Positions 1 through 6,490 of a DNA stretch of 7,882 bases are shown piece by piece. The DNA comes from an uncultured Gammaproteobacteria bacterium (GTDB lineage: Bacteria > Pseudomonadota > Gammaproteobacteria > GCA-001735895). Positions within the stretch are counted from its first letter, which is position 1, and each line of letters begins with the position of its first letter. The position numbers were made by a program, and so were the translations under genes. Where the stretch lies: contig CALJQI010000123.1 of assembly GCA_937980285.1 (NCBI GenBank), positions 1 through 7,882 of the forward strand, given 5' to 3'. Below the pieces are notes generated by a model that saw only the letters and a list, made by a program, of their open reading frames with translations, made no database searches and had not been told where the DNA came from.

Positions 1-753
1 GGCACTTCGTATTTTTTCAAGGAGCCGACGCTGGACGTCATCCTGAAGAAACTGCCGGCGACGCTCGAGCTTTCCTTCGCGGCTTCGCTGATCATTATTT
101 TCGTATCGATCCCGCTGGGCGTTTTCTGCGCCATCAAACCGCGCCACTGGTTCAGCCGCGTTACCATGGGGGTCAGCGTAATCGGCATCTCGATCCCGGT
201 ATTCCTGACCGCGCTGGCGCTAATATTCATTTTCTCTATAACCCTCGGCTGGATGCCCTCATTCGGCCGCGGCGAAGTGGTGCAGGTCTGGGGTTACTGG
301 AGCACCAATTTCGCCAACTGGGACGGCCTGGTGCACATCATCATGCCGTCGATCGCGCTATCGTCGATCATGCTGCCGCTGTTCATCCGCCTGGTGCGGG
401 CCGAAATGCTTGAGGTGCTGAGCTCGGAATATGTCAAGTTCGCGCGCGCCAAGGGCCTGTCGCCGATGCCGGTTTATCTCAAGCATGCGCTGAAGAACAC
501 CATGCTGCCGGTGATTACCGTCGGTGGCGTGCAAATCGGCATCATGGTGGCCTACACCATTCTGACCGAATCGGTATTCCAGTGGCCGGGCATGGGCTTC
601 ATGTTCCTGGAGGCGGTTAACCGTTCCGATATCCCGCTGATTACCGCCTATATCATGTTCGTCGGCTTCCTCTTCGTGGTCGTCAATACGCTGGTCGATC
701 TGCTCTATGGCGTGATCAACCCGCAGGTCGACCTGGTCGGGAGGCGCCAATGA
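1..753 (+). CDS. Peptide/nickel-class ABC transporter permease, DppB-type (5' truncated)
   Basis: This is an inner-membrane permease subunit of a dipeptide/oligopeptide/nickel-class ABC importer. The frame is open from base 1, so the N-terminus lies outside the window; 250 residues are visible, against roughly 300-340 in the family. The visible part starts in the periplasmic loop before a helix and carries the family's LPATLELS-like entry to that helix. The cytoplasmic EAA loop that contacts the ATPase lies at about 427-498 (EYVKFARAKGL, then LKHALKN), followed by hydrophobic helices. The C-terminal NPQVDLVGRRQ ending is typical of DppB-type subunits. The stop overlaps the next permease start (ATGA at 750-753), implying translational coupling. 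The binding protein and ATPases of the system are not in the window, so the substrate cannot be named. The family call is strong; calling it dppB specifically would be overreach. Confidence 0.93.
   Translation, partial: GTSYFFKEPTLDVILKKLPATLELSFAASLIIIFVSIPLGVFCAIKPRHWFSRVTMGVSVIGISIPVFLTALALIFIFSITLGWMPSFGRGEVVQVWGYWSTNFANWDGLVHIIMPSIALSSIMLPLFIRLVRAEMLEVLSSEYVKFARAKGLSPMPVYLKHALKNTMLPVITVGGVQIGIMVAYTILTESVFQWPGMGFMFLEAVNRSDIPLITAYIMFVGFLFVVVNTLVDLLYGVINPQVDLVGRRQ
739..744 (+). promoter_or_regulatory. Ribosome binding site of the second permease
   Basis: GGGAGG lies inside the last codons of the upstream permease, 5 nt before the ATG at 750. It supports that start and the coupled ATGA overlap. 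Confidence 0.75.
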
Positions 754-1682
754 GCAACGCTGTGGCGACTCCCTGGCAGCGTCTGCTGCAATCCGACCTG
801 GTGCATTATTACAAGCGCGACAAAGTCGCCATCGCGGCCAGCACTATCTTTTTGATTCTCGCCCTGATGGCGCTGCTGTCACCGGTGATCGCGCCTTTCG
901 ACCCCTACGACCTGACCCAGATCGACCTGATGGATTCGGAAATGCCGCCGGTCTGGCAGGAAGGCGCGGACGAGCGCTTCCTGCTCGGTACCGACGACCA
1001 GGGCCGCGACCTGTGGAGCACCATCCTGTACGGTATGCGTGTATCGCTGCTGATCGGAATCTGCGCGGTACTGTTGCAAGCCGCCATCGGCATTGTCATC
1101 GGCCTGGTTTCAGGTTATATCGGCGGCCGCGTCGACAATATCCTGATGCGCATCGCCGACGTTCAGCTGTCTTTTTCCACGCTTATGGTAGCGATTATCG
1201 TGCTGGCGATCGTCAAAAACGCCTTCGGCGGCGAGACTTACAGCAACTGGGCGATGCTGATCCTGATCCTTGTTATCGGCATTGCCGAGTGGCCCCAGAT
1301 CGCGCGCACGGTGCGCTCGTCGGTGCTCGCGGAAAAGGAGAAGGAATACGTCGACGCCGCGGTCGTCATGGGTTTCGGCGCGGTACGTATCATGTTCAAG
1401 CATATCCTGCCCAACTGCCTGTCGCCGATTTTCGTCATCGCCACGGTGCAGATCGCCAACGCCATCATCACCGAGGCGGCGCTGTCCTTCCTCGGACTGG
1501 GCATGCCGGTGACCGAACCCAGCCTCGGTTCGCTGATCAGCATCGGCAAGGAATACCTCTACTCGGGCTCGTGGTGGATTACGCTGATCCCGGGATTCTT
1601 CCTGGTAGTCATCGTTATCGCCATCAACCTGATGGGCGATTTCCTGCGCGACGTATTCAACCCGCGCCTGTTCAAGGACTAA
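750..1682 (+). CDS. Peptide/nickel-class ABC transporter permease, DppC-type
   Basis: Second inner-membrane permease subunit, expected to pair with the DppB-type protein just upstream. At 310 residues it is family-typical. A first hydrophobic helix (about 26-49) is followed by a periplasmic stretch with the DppC hallmark GTDDQGRDLWS (80-90). Further helices lie near 98-122, 144-155, 167-181, 225-249 and 275-298. The EAA loop, EYVDAAVVMGFG then KHILPN, is at about 199-222. The protein ends in FNPRLFKD, close to the usual DppC C-terminus. The start is fixed by a good ribosome binding site and the 4-bp overlap with the previous gene. A 140-bp gap with a long inverted repeat separates it from the next gene, so co-transcription further downstream is plausible but could be modulated. 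The substrate is unknown because the binding protein is outside the window. Confidence 0.95.
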   Translation: MSNAVATPWQRLLQSDLVHYYKRDKVAIAASTIFLILALMALLSPVIAPFDPYDLTQIDLMDSEMPPVWQEGADERFLLGTDDQGRDLWSTILYGMRVSLLIGICAVLLQAAIGIVIGLVSGYIGGRVDNILMRIADVQLSFSTLMVAIIVLAIVKNAFGGETYSNWAMLILILVIGIAEWPQIARTVRSSVLAEKEKEYVDAAVVMGFGAVRIMFKHILPNCLSPIFVIATVQIANAIITEAALSFLGLGMPVTEPSLGSLISIGKEYLYSGSWWITLIPGFFLVVIVIAINLMGDFLRDVFNPRLFKD

Positions 1683-1699
1683 CAACTGCCTGATTGACA

Positions 1700-1806
1700 A
1701 AGTCGTTCCCGCCGGGTGCGGAACACTTAGCGGGATTCTCGTATAAACTATCAGTCATACGTTTTAATATCCCCGCCAGGTGTTCCGCACCCGGCGGCGA
1801 TGACTT
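1700..1806. repeat. Long near-perfect inverted repeat (MITE/REPIN-like or large mRNA hairpin)
   Basis: The outer arms are 1700-1726 and 1780-1806. The core, CCGCCGGGTGCGGAACAC at 1709-1726, is exactly inverted at 1780-1797 (18 bp). Outward, AAGTC (1700-1704) pairs with GACTT (1802-1806), with one C-C mismatch and two G-T wobbles between. Inward, GCGGG (1730-1734) pairs with CCCGC (1772-1776), and GTAT (1741-1744) with ATAC (1757-1760). Each arm also contains its own small stem: TCCCGC/GCGGGA at 1707-1735, and CCGCC/GGCGG at 1773-1797. That nested design resembles two inverted REP units or a short non-autonomous element. No T-tract follows either arm, so it is not a standard intrinsic terminator. 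It fills most of the gap between the permease and hydrolase genes. No clear target-site duplication is visible. Confidence 0.85.
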
Positions 1807-1816
1807 CGAGAGATAC

Positions 1817-1820
1817 GAGG
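1817..1820 (+). promoter_or_regulatory. Probable ribosome binding site of the sulfatase-like gene
   Basis: GAGG sits 2 nt before the ATG at 1823, which is tight; a GAGAG at 1808-1812 is an alternative with 10-nt spacing. Together with the family N-terminus (MPRNILFIMCDQ) this favours 1823 over an upstream in-frame TTG at 1694. Confidence 0.45.
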
Positions 1821-1822
1821 TA

Positions 1823-3400
1823 ATGCCTAGAAACATCCTGTTCATCATGTGCGACCAGCTGCGCTGGGATTACCTGTCCTGCTACGGGCATCTGAAACTG
1901 CACACGCCGAACATCGATGCGCTGGCCGCGCGCGGCGTTCGCTTCGACAACGCCTATTGCCAGGCGCCTCTTTGCGGACCGTCGCGCGCAAGCTTTTACA
2001 GCGGACGTTACGCATCGAGTCACGGTGTCATGGCCAACTCCGATCCGCTGCGGCTCGACGATCTGACCATCGCCGATTACCTGCGGCCGCTGGGCTATCG
2101 CAGCGCTCTGGTGGGCAAGACGGACAATCGCAAGGACCCGGAAATGATGACAGCCTTCGGCGTAGACCCCGAATCCAGCTATGCCCGCGCCGCCGCCTGC
2201 GGCGGATTCGAGCCCTTCGACTGGCACGAAGGACTGTATCCAGACGCGCTTTTACCCGAAGACCATGTTTACACGGCCTATCTGAATCGGCATGGCTATG
2301 CCGGTAAAAATCCCTGGCAGGACTACGCCAACAGCGGCGAAGACAGGGACGGGAACATCCGCTCGGGGTGGCGGCTGCGTAACTCGGTTTACCCCGCCCG
2401 GGTCGCCGAAGCGCATTCGGAAACCACCTACAGCACCAATCGCGCCATCGATTTCCTCGAACAGCAGGAGGGCGATCGACCCTGGTGCCTGCACCTGTCC
2501 TATATCAAGCCGCACTGGCCGTTGATCGCGCCAAAGCCCTATCACGACCTGTTCGCCAAAACCGAGGTCCAGGCGGTAACGCGCGACCGCAGCGAATTGC
2601 AGAAGCCACACCCGGTATACGCGGCCTTCATGGAACAGGAGTTCAGCGAAACCTGGGCTCGCGGCGACGTGCGCGAACAGTTGATCCCCGTTTACATGGG
2701 ACTGGTGCGGCAGATCGACGACCAGCTCGGTCGCCTGTTCGACTACATGAAACAGCGCGAGCTGTTCGATAAAACCATGATCGTCTTTACCAGCGATCAT
2801 GGCGACTATCTCGGCGATCACTGGCTTGGCGAGAAATACCTTTTTCACGAACCGTCGGCAAAAATTCCGATGATCATCGTCAACCCGAATTCAACCGCCG
2901 ACGAAACCCGCGGCAGCGTTTGCACGCGCATGGTGGAAGCCATAGATCTGCTACCTACCTTTATCGAATTTGCCGGCGGCAACATCAATCACGAACGCGT
3001 CGAGGGCTTTTCGCTGATGCCGCTGCTGCGATCGCATATCGCGCCCGCGGACTGGCGCCAGTTCGCGGTCAGCGAAATCGATTACTCGGAAACCGGCGTG
3101 CGCGACCTGCTGCAGCTGGCGCCCTACGAATGCCGAGCGACCATGCTGCGCGACAATCGATGGAAATATATACACCACAACCGGTTTCGCCCGCAGTTGT
3201 TCGACCTGCAGCGCGATCCGCAGGAATTAATCGATCTGGGCGACGATTCGGAGCACGAAAAAATCCGCCAGCAAATGCGCCAGCTGGTGATTGACTGGCA
3301 TTGCCGCCTGAAACCGCGAATCGGGGCGCCCTACGACAACCTGGCCGCGGTAGGGCCCGAGTACGACGAAGCCCGCGGCATCGTCATCGGCCGATGGTGA
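1823..3400 (+). CDS. Sulfatase / phosphonate monoester hydrolase-like enzyme (alkaline phosphatase superfamily)
   Basis: A predicted 525-residue metal-dependent ester hydrolase. Visible active-site parts: NILFIMCDQ at the N-terminus (metal ligands D11, Q12); the C-x-P-x-R maturation motif CGPSR at 51-55, where Cys51 would become formylglycine; N72; GKTD at 98-101; KPHWP with H231; TSDHGDYLGDH with D325 and H326; and K338. The C-terminus has the usual small subdomain (FDLQRDPQELIDLG). The DHG-centred motif and the NILFIMCDQ start recall phosphonate monoester hydrolases as well as sulfatases, so the ester type (sulfate, phosphate diester or phosphonate) is open. No signal peptide is seen, so it should be cytoplasmic, which fits imported substrate. 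The residue after GK-x is Asp rather than the His of many sulfatases. It needs a formylglycine-generating enzyme, not encoded here. The start at 1823 is chosen because upstream residues would come from the inverted repeat. Confidence 0.88.
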   Translation: MPRNILFIMCDQLRWDYLSCYGHLKLHTPNIDALAARGVRFDNAYCQAPLCGPSRASFYSGRYASSHGVMANSDPLRLDDLTIADYLRPLGYRSALVGKTDNRKDPEMMTAFGVDPESSYARAAACGGFEPFDWHEGLYPDALLPEDHVYTAYLNRHGYAGKNPWQDYANSGEDRDGNIRSGWRLRNSVYPARVAEAHSETTYSTNRAIDFLEQQEGDRPWCLHLSYIKPHWPLIAPKPYHDLFAKTEVQAVTRDRSELQKPHPVYAAFMEQEFSETWARGDVREQLIPVYMGLVRQIDDQLGRLFDYMKQRELFDKTMIVFTSDHGDYLGDHWLGEKYLFHEPSAKIPMIIVNPNSTADETRGSVCTRMVEAIDLLPTFIEFAGGNINHERVEGFSLMPLLRSHIAPADWRQFAVSEIDYSETGVRDLLQLAPYECRATMLRDNRWKYIHHNRFRPQLFDLQRDPQELIDLGDDSEHEKIRQQMRQLVIDWHCRLKPRIGAPYDNLAAVGPEYDEARGIVIGRW

Positions 3401-3422
3401 TCGTTGAGTAGAGTATATTTCG

Positions 3423-3911
3423 ATGCGCATACTGATCCTTGTCGCGGGTTTGCTGCCGCTGCTATTCGTTCAGGCCGGAGCCAGGGGACTGGACCTGCAC
3501 GCGCTGTGGGATGACCGCTGCGCCGAATGTCACGGTCATTCCGCCGAGTTTGCGCGCAAGTACCTGACAATCACCGGCGGGCTGCTGCAGGGACGTCACC
3601 ACAAGCTCGACCTGCACAAGTTCCTTCAGCACCACTATCCACCGGCCGGGGAAGTCGATGCCATCTACCAGATGCTGCTGGCGCAAACGAGCACGCCACC
3701 GCGTTTCAGCCCCGAGTGCGGAAATTGCCATGGCAATGCGGCTGAATTCCTGCGCAATTCGATGATCTTGAAAGACGGCGAGCTGAAAATCCTCAAGTCC
3801 GGGGATTCGCTACAACCGTTCCTGCAAAACCATCGCGATCTGACCCGGGACGACATCGATTTCTATATGGGCCTGTTCACCCGTCTCGCGCGCGAAATCT
3901 ATCGCCCCTGA
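3423..3911 (+). CDS. Exported diheme cytochrome c with an internal 66-residue duplication
   Basis: A 162-residue protein with a hydrophobic signal peptide (about 1-20, likely cut after AGA) and two c-type heme-attachment motifs, CAECH (33-37) and CGNCH (99-103), so it should be a periplasmic electron carrier or sensor matured by the cytochrome c system. The halves are tandem copies in gapless register with a 66-residue offset: CxxCHGxxAEFxR is followed by FLQxH in both (67-71 and 133-137). I count 17 identities over 54 aligned positions. H71 and H137 are conserved between copies, while the methionines are not, so His/His ligation is a reasonable guess. It starts 22 bp after the hydrolase stop with only a weak ribosome binding site (GAG at 3411-3413), so co-transcription is likely. 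I do not recognise a named family; partner and redox role are unknown. Confidence 0.85.
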   Translation: MRILILVAGLLPLLFVQAGARGLDLHALWDDRCAECHGHSAEFARKYLTITGGLLQGRHHKLDLHKFLQHHYPPAGEVDAIYQMLLAQTSTPPRFSPECGNCHGNAAEFLRNSMILKDGELKILKSGDSLQPFLQNHRDLTRDDIDFYMGLFTRLAREIYRP

Positions 3912-3929
3912 TACAGGCATCTACTGCGC

Positions 3930-4205
3930 CTATTGCTGGAAATGGTAATAGGTCTGATTGAGGTACTCGACCACGTCGTCGACGTCTTCGTCGAACCAGG
4001 CGAGTTCGAGCGAATCCTTGCAAAATCGCACCTGTAGACCGAGGCGCTCCAGCGTGCGAACATTCCGCTCGTCGCGGGTGTAGACGCTTTCCTGGTGGCA
4101 ACCGGTGCAGTTTTCAAAATGCAGGTCGTCGCCGTTTTCGATGTCGGCGGCCTCGGCCCGCATGACAAAAACAACCGCGAACAATACCAGTTTACAATTC
4201 TTCAT
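3930..4205 (-). CDS. Small exported monoheme cytochrome c
   Basis: A 91-residue protein with a signal peptide (about 1-20, ending AEAA) and one heme site, CTGCH (33-37), within FENCTGCHQESVYTR. The mature part of about 71 residues holds RFCKDSLELAWFDEDVDDVVEYLNQTYYHF, a pattern I recall in small proteobacterial cytochromes whose role is unclear. No methionine follows the heme motif, so the usual Met distal ligand is absent; Cys62 or His88 are candidates. The start at 4205 is set by GAGGA at 4211-4215 (5-nt spacing) and by the signal peptide; a longer form from 4262 would run into the upstream gene. It lies 29 bp after the amidotransferase stop on the same strand, so both are probably in one transcript. 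It converges on the diheme cytochrome gene with an 18-bp gap. Confidence 0.83.
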   Translation of the reverse strand: MKNCKLVLFAVVFVMRAEAADIENGDDLHFENCTGCHQESVYTRDERNVRTLERLGLQVRFCKDSLELAWFDEDVDDVVEYLNQTYYHFQQ

Positions 4206-4210
4206 ATCTA

Positions 4211-4215
4211 TCCTC
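4211..4215 (-). promoter_or_regulatory. Ribosome binding site of the monoheme cytochrome
   Basis: Read on the minus strand this is GAGGA, 5 nt before the ATG at 4205. It decides the start in favour of the form with a clean signal peptide. Confidence 0.7.
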
Positions 4216-4234
4216 GTGATTGGTATAACCCGCC

Positions 4235-4948
4235 TCAACCCAGGAAGAAGCGCATCATCCATTGGCCCCAGATATGCCCGTCGGGAGTGCCTTTGTCAAT
4301 CTGATGCATCGCGCGCTCGCGCTGTGCCTCGGTCAGGCTTTCGGTGGCGTCGACGAAATTCGTCATCGACAGCCGCGACTGTTCCGGGTGTCCCTGGAAA
4401 CACATGACATTATCACCCAGGGTATAACCGTAGTCGTCGTAATCGTCGGTATGGGCGAATGCCCGCGCCCCGTCCGGCAGACGGGTAACGCGTTCCTGGT
4501 TGAAGTGGTACATGCCGGTAACGCTGGCCGACGGTTGCATCCAGTCATGCCCGCGGCTGATATGTACGTCGAAGTTACCGATCAACCAGCCGTTTTCGTT
4601 GTGCCCGACCTCGCCGCCGAAGGCGCGCGCCACCAGCTGATGTCCGAAGCAGGAACCGACCACGCGCTTGTCCTTGCGCGCGGCCTGCCGTATTAACTCG
4701 GTCAGGCGCACGATCCAGTCATGCCGGTCGTGCACGCTGCAGGGGCTGCCGGTCACCAGGATCGCGTCATAGTCGTCGATGCTGTCGGGAAAGTGATGCT
4801 GCGAGACGAAAAAACTGTGCAGCCGCGCGGCCGGATTTTGCGGCTGCAACAGGGTGACGAATTTCTGCGAATCGGTTATCCCCCGATCGTCCGCCCAGTA
4901 ACTCTCGGGGACGGCATCCAGGATCGCGATGCGGACAGCCTTACTCAT
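4235..4948 (-). CDS. Stand-alone class I glutamine amidotransferase-like protein
   Basis: A 237-residue protein of the type 1 (triad) glutamine amidotransferase family, related in shape to the GMP synthase glutaminase domain but without a synthetase domain. It shows an oxyanion region TGSPCSVHD (66-74), the nucleophile elbow GSCFGHQ with Cys100, and the HPE motif giving His187 and Glu189, so the triad is complete. MYHFNQERVTRLP (146-158) corresponds to the family's segment before the last strand. Stand-alone members either release ammonia for a partner or hydrolyse gamma-glutamyl compounds; the sequence does not tell which, and no acceptor synthetase is visible. It is expected in the cytoplasm. 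It is first of a leftward pair with the monoheme cytochrome and diverges from the decarboxylase across 95 bp. Its ribosome binding site is weak (GGAT, 5-nt spacing). Confidence 0.87.
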   Translation of the reverse strand: MSKAVRIAILDAVPESYWADDRGITDSQKFVTLLQPQNPAARLHSFFVSQHHFPDSIDDYDAILVTGSPCSVHDRHDWIVRLTELIRQAARKDKRVVGSCFGHQLVARAFGGEVGHNENGWLIGNFDVHISRGHDWMQPSASVTGMYHFNQERVTRLPDGARAFAHTDDYDDYGYTLGDNVMCFQGHPEQSRLSMTNFVDATESLTEAQRERAMHQIDKGTPDGHIWGQWMMRFFLG

Positions 4949-4973
4949 GAATATCCAGCCTGCGTAAAATTGA

Positions 4974-5003
4974 TTGACTCCAGTTCGAACGATACCTGAA
5001 AAT
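4974..5003 (+). promoter_or_regulatory. Weak candidate sigma-70 promoter of the decarboxylase
   Basis: TTGACT at 4974-4979 (5 of 6 to the -35 consensus) is followed after 18 bp by GAAAAT at 4998-5003 (4 of 6 to the -10). It lies in the 95-bp divergent spacer and points at the decarboxylase start at 5044. An 8-bp perfect palindrome, GTTCGAAC (4983-4990), falls between the two boxes and could be an operator core. All of this is pattern matching only. Confidence 0.28.
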
Positions 5004-5043
5004 TCGAGTTTGAAAACCCCGCGAAACCTTATCGAGCAATCTT

Positions 5044-6471
5044 ATGACACCCGAGGAATTCCGCAGCGCAGGACACCAGTTGATCGACTGGATCGCCGAT
5101 TATCGCAGCAGCATCGAACAACGGCCGGTGCGCGCACAGATCGAACCGGGAGACGTTCGCCGCGCATTCTCGCAACTAGCGCCCGAATCGCCGTCCGGAG
5201 CGGCGCAATTACTGGCCGATCTCGAACAGAAAATCGTACCCGGAATCACCCAGGTGCAGCACCCGATGCACTATGGCTGGTTTCCGTCGAACGCCTCGCT
5301 TGCGTCGACACTTGGCGATATCGCGAGTTCCGGGCTCGGTTGTCTCGGCATTTCCTGGGAGAGCTGCCCTGCGCTGACCGAACTGGAGGAAGTCGTCTGC
5401 GACTGGATGCGCCAGCTCACCGGATTATCCGATAGCTGGGAGGGCTGCATCCAGGATACAGCATCGACTTCCTGCCTGACCGCGTTGCTGATTGCGCGCG
5501 AGCGCGCGAGCGACTACTCGGAGAATCGCGGCGGATTGCAGGCCGAGGAAAAACCCTTAATCGTCTATACCACCGAGGAAGCGCATTCGTCGGTGGTCAA
5601 GGCCGCGCTACTGGCCGGGTTCGGACGCGATAATCTGCGCATGGTGCCGATGGATGCGCAATCGCGCGCAATGTCGGCGCCCGCGCTGGCGCGCCAGATC
5701 GAGGCCGACTTCGCCGCCGGTAATCTGCCCTGCGCGATCGTGGCGTCGATCGGATCGACCGGGGTTACCGCCTTCGACCCGCTAGCCGAGATTACCGAAA
5801 TCGCGGCCGAGCACATGATCTGGGTGCACGTCGACGCGGCGATGGCCGGTAGCGCCATGCTGCTGCCCGAATGCCGTCACCTGTGGCAGGGGGTCGAGCA
5901 GGCCGACTCGATCGCGTGGAATCCGCACAAGTGGATGGGCACCATCCTCGATTGCTCGCTGTTTTACCTGCGCGACGTACAGCACATGGTGCGCGTGATG
6001 TCGACCAACCCCAGCTACCTTCGCTCCAGCGTCGACGACGAGGTGCGCCAGTATCGCGACTGGGGCATACCTCTGGGACGTCGCTTCCGGGCGCTCAAGC
6101 TTTGGTATCACCTCGGAATCGACGGCGTCGACGCGATTCGGCAGCGACTGCGGCGCGACCTCGACAACGCCCAGTGGTTTGCGCAACAGGTCGGCGCCAG
6201 CGAGCACTGGCAGGTGCTGGCGCCGGTGCGGCTGCAAACGGTCTGCATCCGCCACCAGCCTCCCGGGATCGAAGGCGAGGCGCTGGATCGACATACCCTG
6301 GCCTGGGTGAACAGCATCAACCGGTCGGGGGAAGCCTTCATGAGCCCGTCCCAGCTGGACGGGCGCTGGATGGTTCGCGTATCGATCGGTGTCGAGGCAA
6401 CCACAAGGGAGCATCTGCAGAATCTGTGGCAGTTGATTCAGGCGCGGGCGAGCGAGGTCGCAGACGGATAA
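5044..6471 (+). CDS. Group II PLP-dependent amino acid decarboxylase (aromatic amino acid decarboxylase-like)
   Basis: A 475-residue cytoplasmic PLP enzyme of fold type I, matching the usual 470-500 residues. It has HPMHYGWFPSNAS (73-85), the IQDTAS segment (136-141), the PLP-stacking His181 in EEAHSS, Asp264 in HVDAA for the pyridine nitrogen, and the Schiff-base lysine K296 in NPHKWMG. The mobile catalytic loop reads NPSYLRSS, followed by DWGIPLGRRFRALK as in animal DOPA decarboxylases. Tyr325 aligns with the loop tyrosine of true decarboxylases, and His181 is kept, so amine-forming decarboxylation is expected rather than the oxidative aldehyde synthase variant. The substrate (Tyr, Phe, Trp, DOPA or another amino acid) cannot be read from motifs. 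The upstream ribosome binding site is poor (GAGC at 5034-5037). It diverges from the amidotransferase gene and is followed by the ferredoxin gene after 83 bp. Confidence 0.92.
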   Translation: MTPEEFRSAGHQLIDWIADYRSSIEQRPVRAQIEPGDVRRAFSQLAPESPSGAAQLLADLEQKIVPGITQVQHPMHYGWFPSNASLASTLGDIASSGLGCLGISWESCPALTELEEVVCDWMRQLTGLSDSWEGCIQDTASTSCLTALLIARERASDYSENRGGLQAEEKPLIVYTTEEAHSSVVKAALLAGFGRDNLRMVPMDAQSRAMSAPALARQIEADFAAGNLPCAIVASIGSTGVTAFDPLAEITEIAAEHMIWVHVDAAMAGSAMLLPECRHLWQGVEQADSIAWNPHKWMGTILDCSLFYLRDVQHMVRVMSTNPSYLRSSVDDEVRQYRDWGIPLGRRFRALKLWYHLGIDGVDAIRQRLRRDLDNAQWFAQQVGASEHWQVLAPVRLQTVCIRHQPPGIEGEALDRHTLAWVNSINRSGEAFMSPSQLDGRWMVRVSIGVEATTREHLQNLWQLIQARASEVADG

Positions 6472-6490
6472 GTCCGGCGTTTAAAATCAA

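Noticed and set aside
1694..1699. TTGACA, a perfect -35 hexamer before the hydrolase gene
   Set aside because: No -10-like sequence lies 15-19 bp downstream; that stretch is the GC-rich arm of the inverted repeat.
1110..1700. Minus-strand open frame of 196 codons under the second permease
   Set aside because: Low-complexity, His/Arg/Asp-rich translation typical of a GC-rich antisense shadow; the plus-strand permease is unmistakable.
1700..1806. Intrinsic terminator after the permease gene
   Set aside because: The stem is strong but the loop side is long and no T-run follows on either strand, so a canonical terminator is not supported.
1694..1822. In-frame TTG start that would extend the hydrolase by 43 residues
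   Set aside because: The extension is the translated inverted repeat, has no ribosome binding site, and the family N-terminus begins at MPRNILFIMCDQ (1823).
2252..2848. Minus-strand open frame of 198 codons under the sulfatase-like gene
   Set aside because: It lies opposite conserved active-site coding sequence and has no recognisable motif of its own.
3930..4262. Longer form of the monoheme cytochrome starting at 4262
   Set aside because: It would overlap the amidotransferase gene by 28 bp and bury the signal peptide; the ATG at 4205 has a good ribosome binding site.
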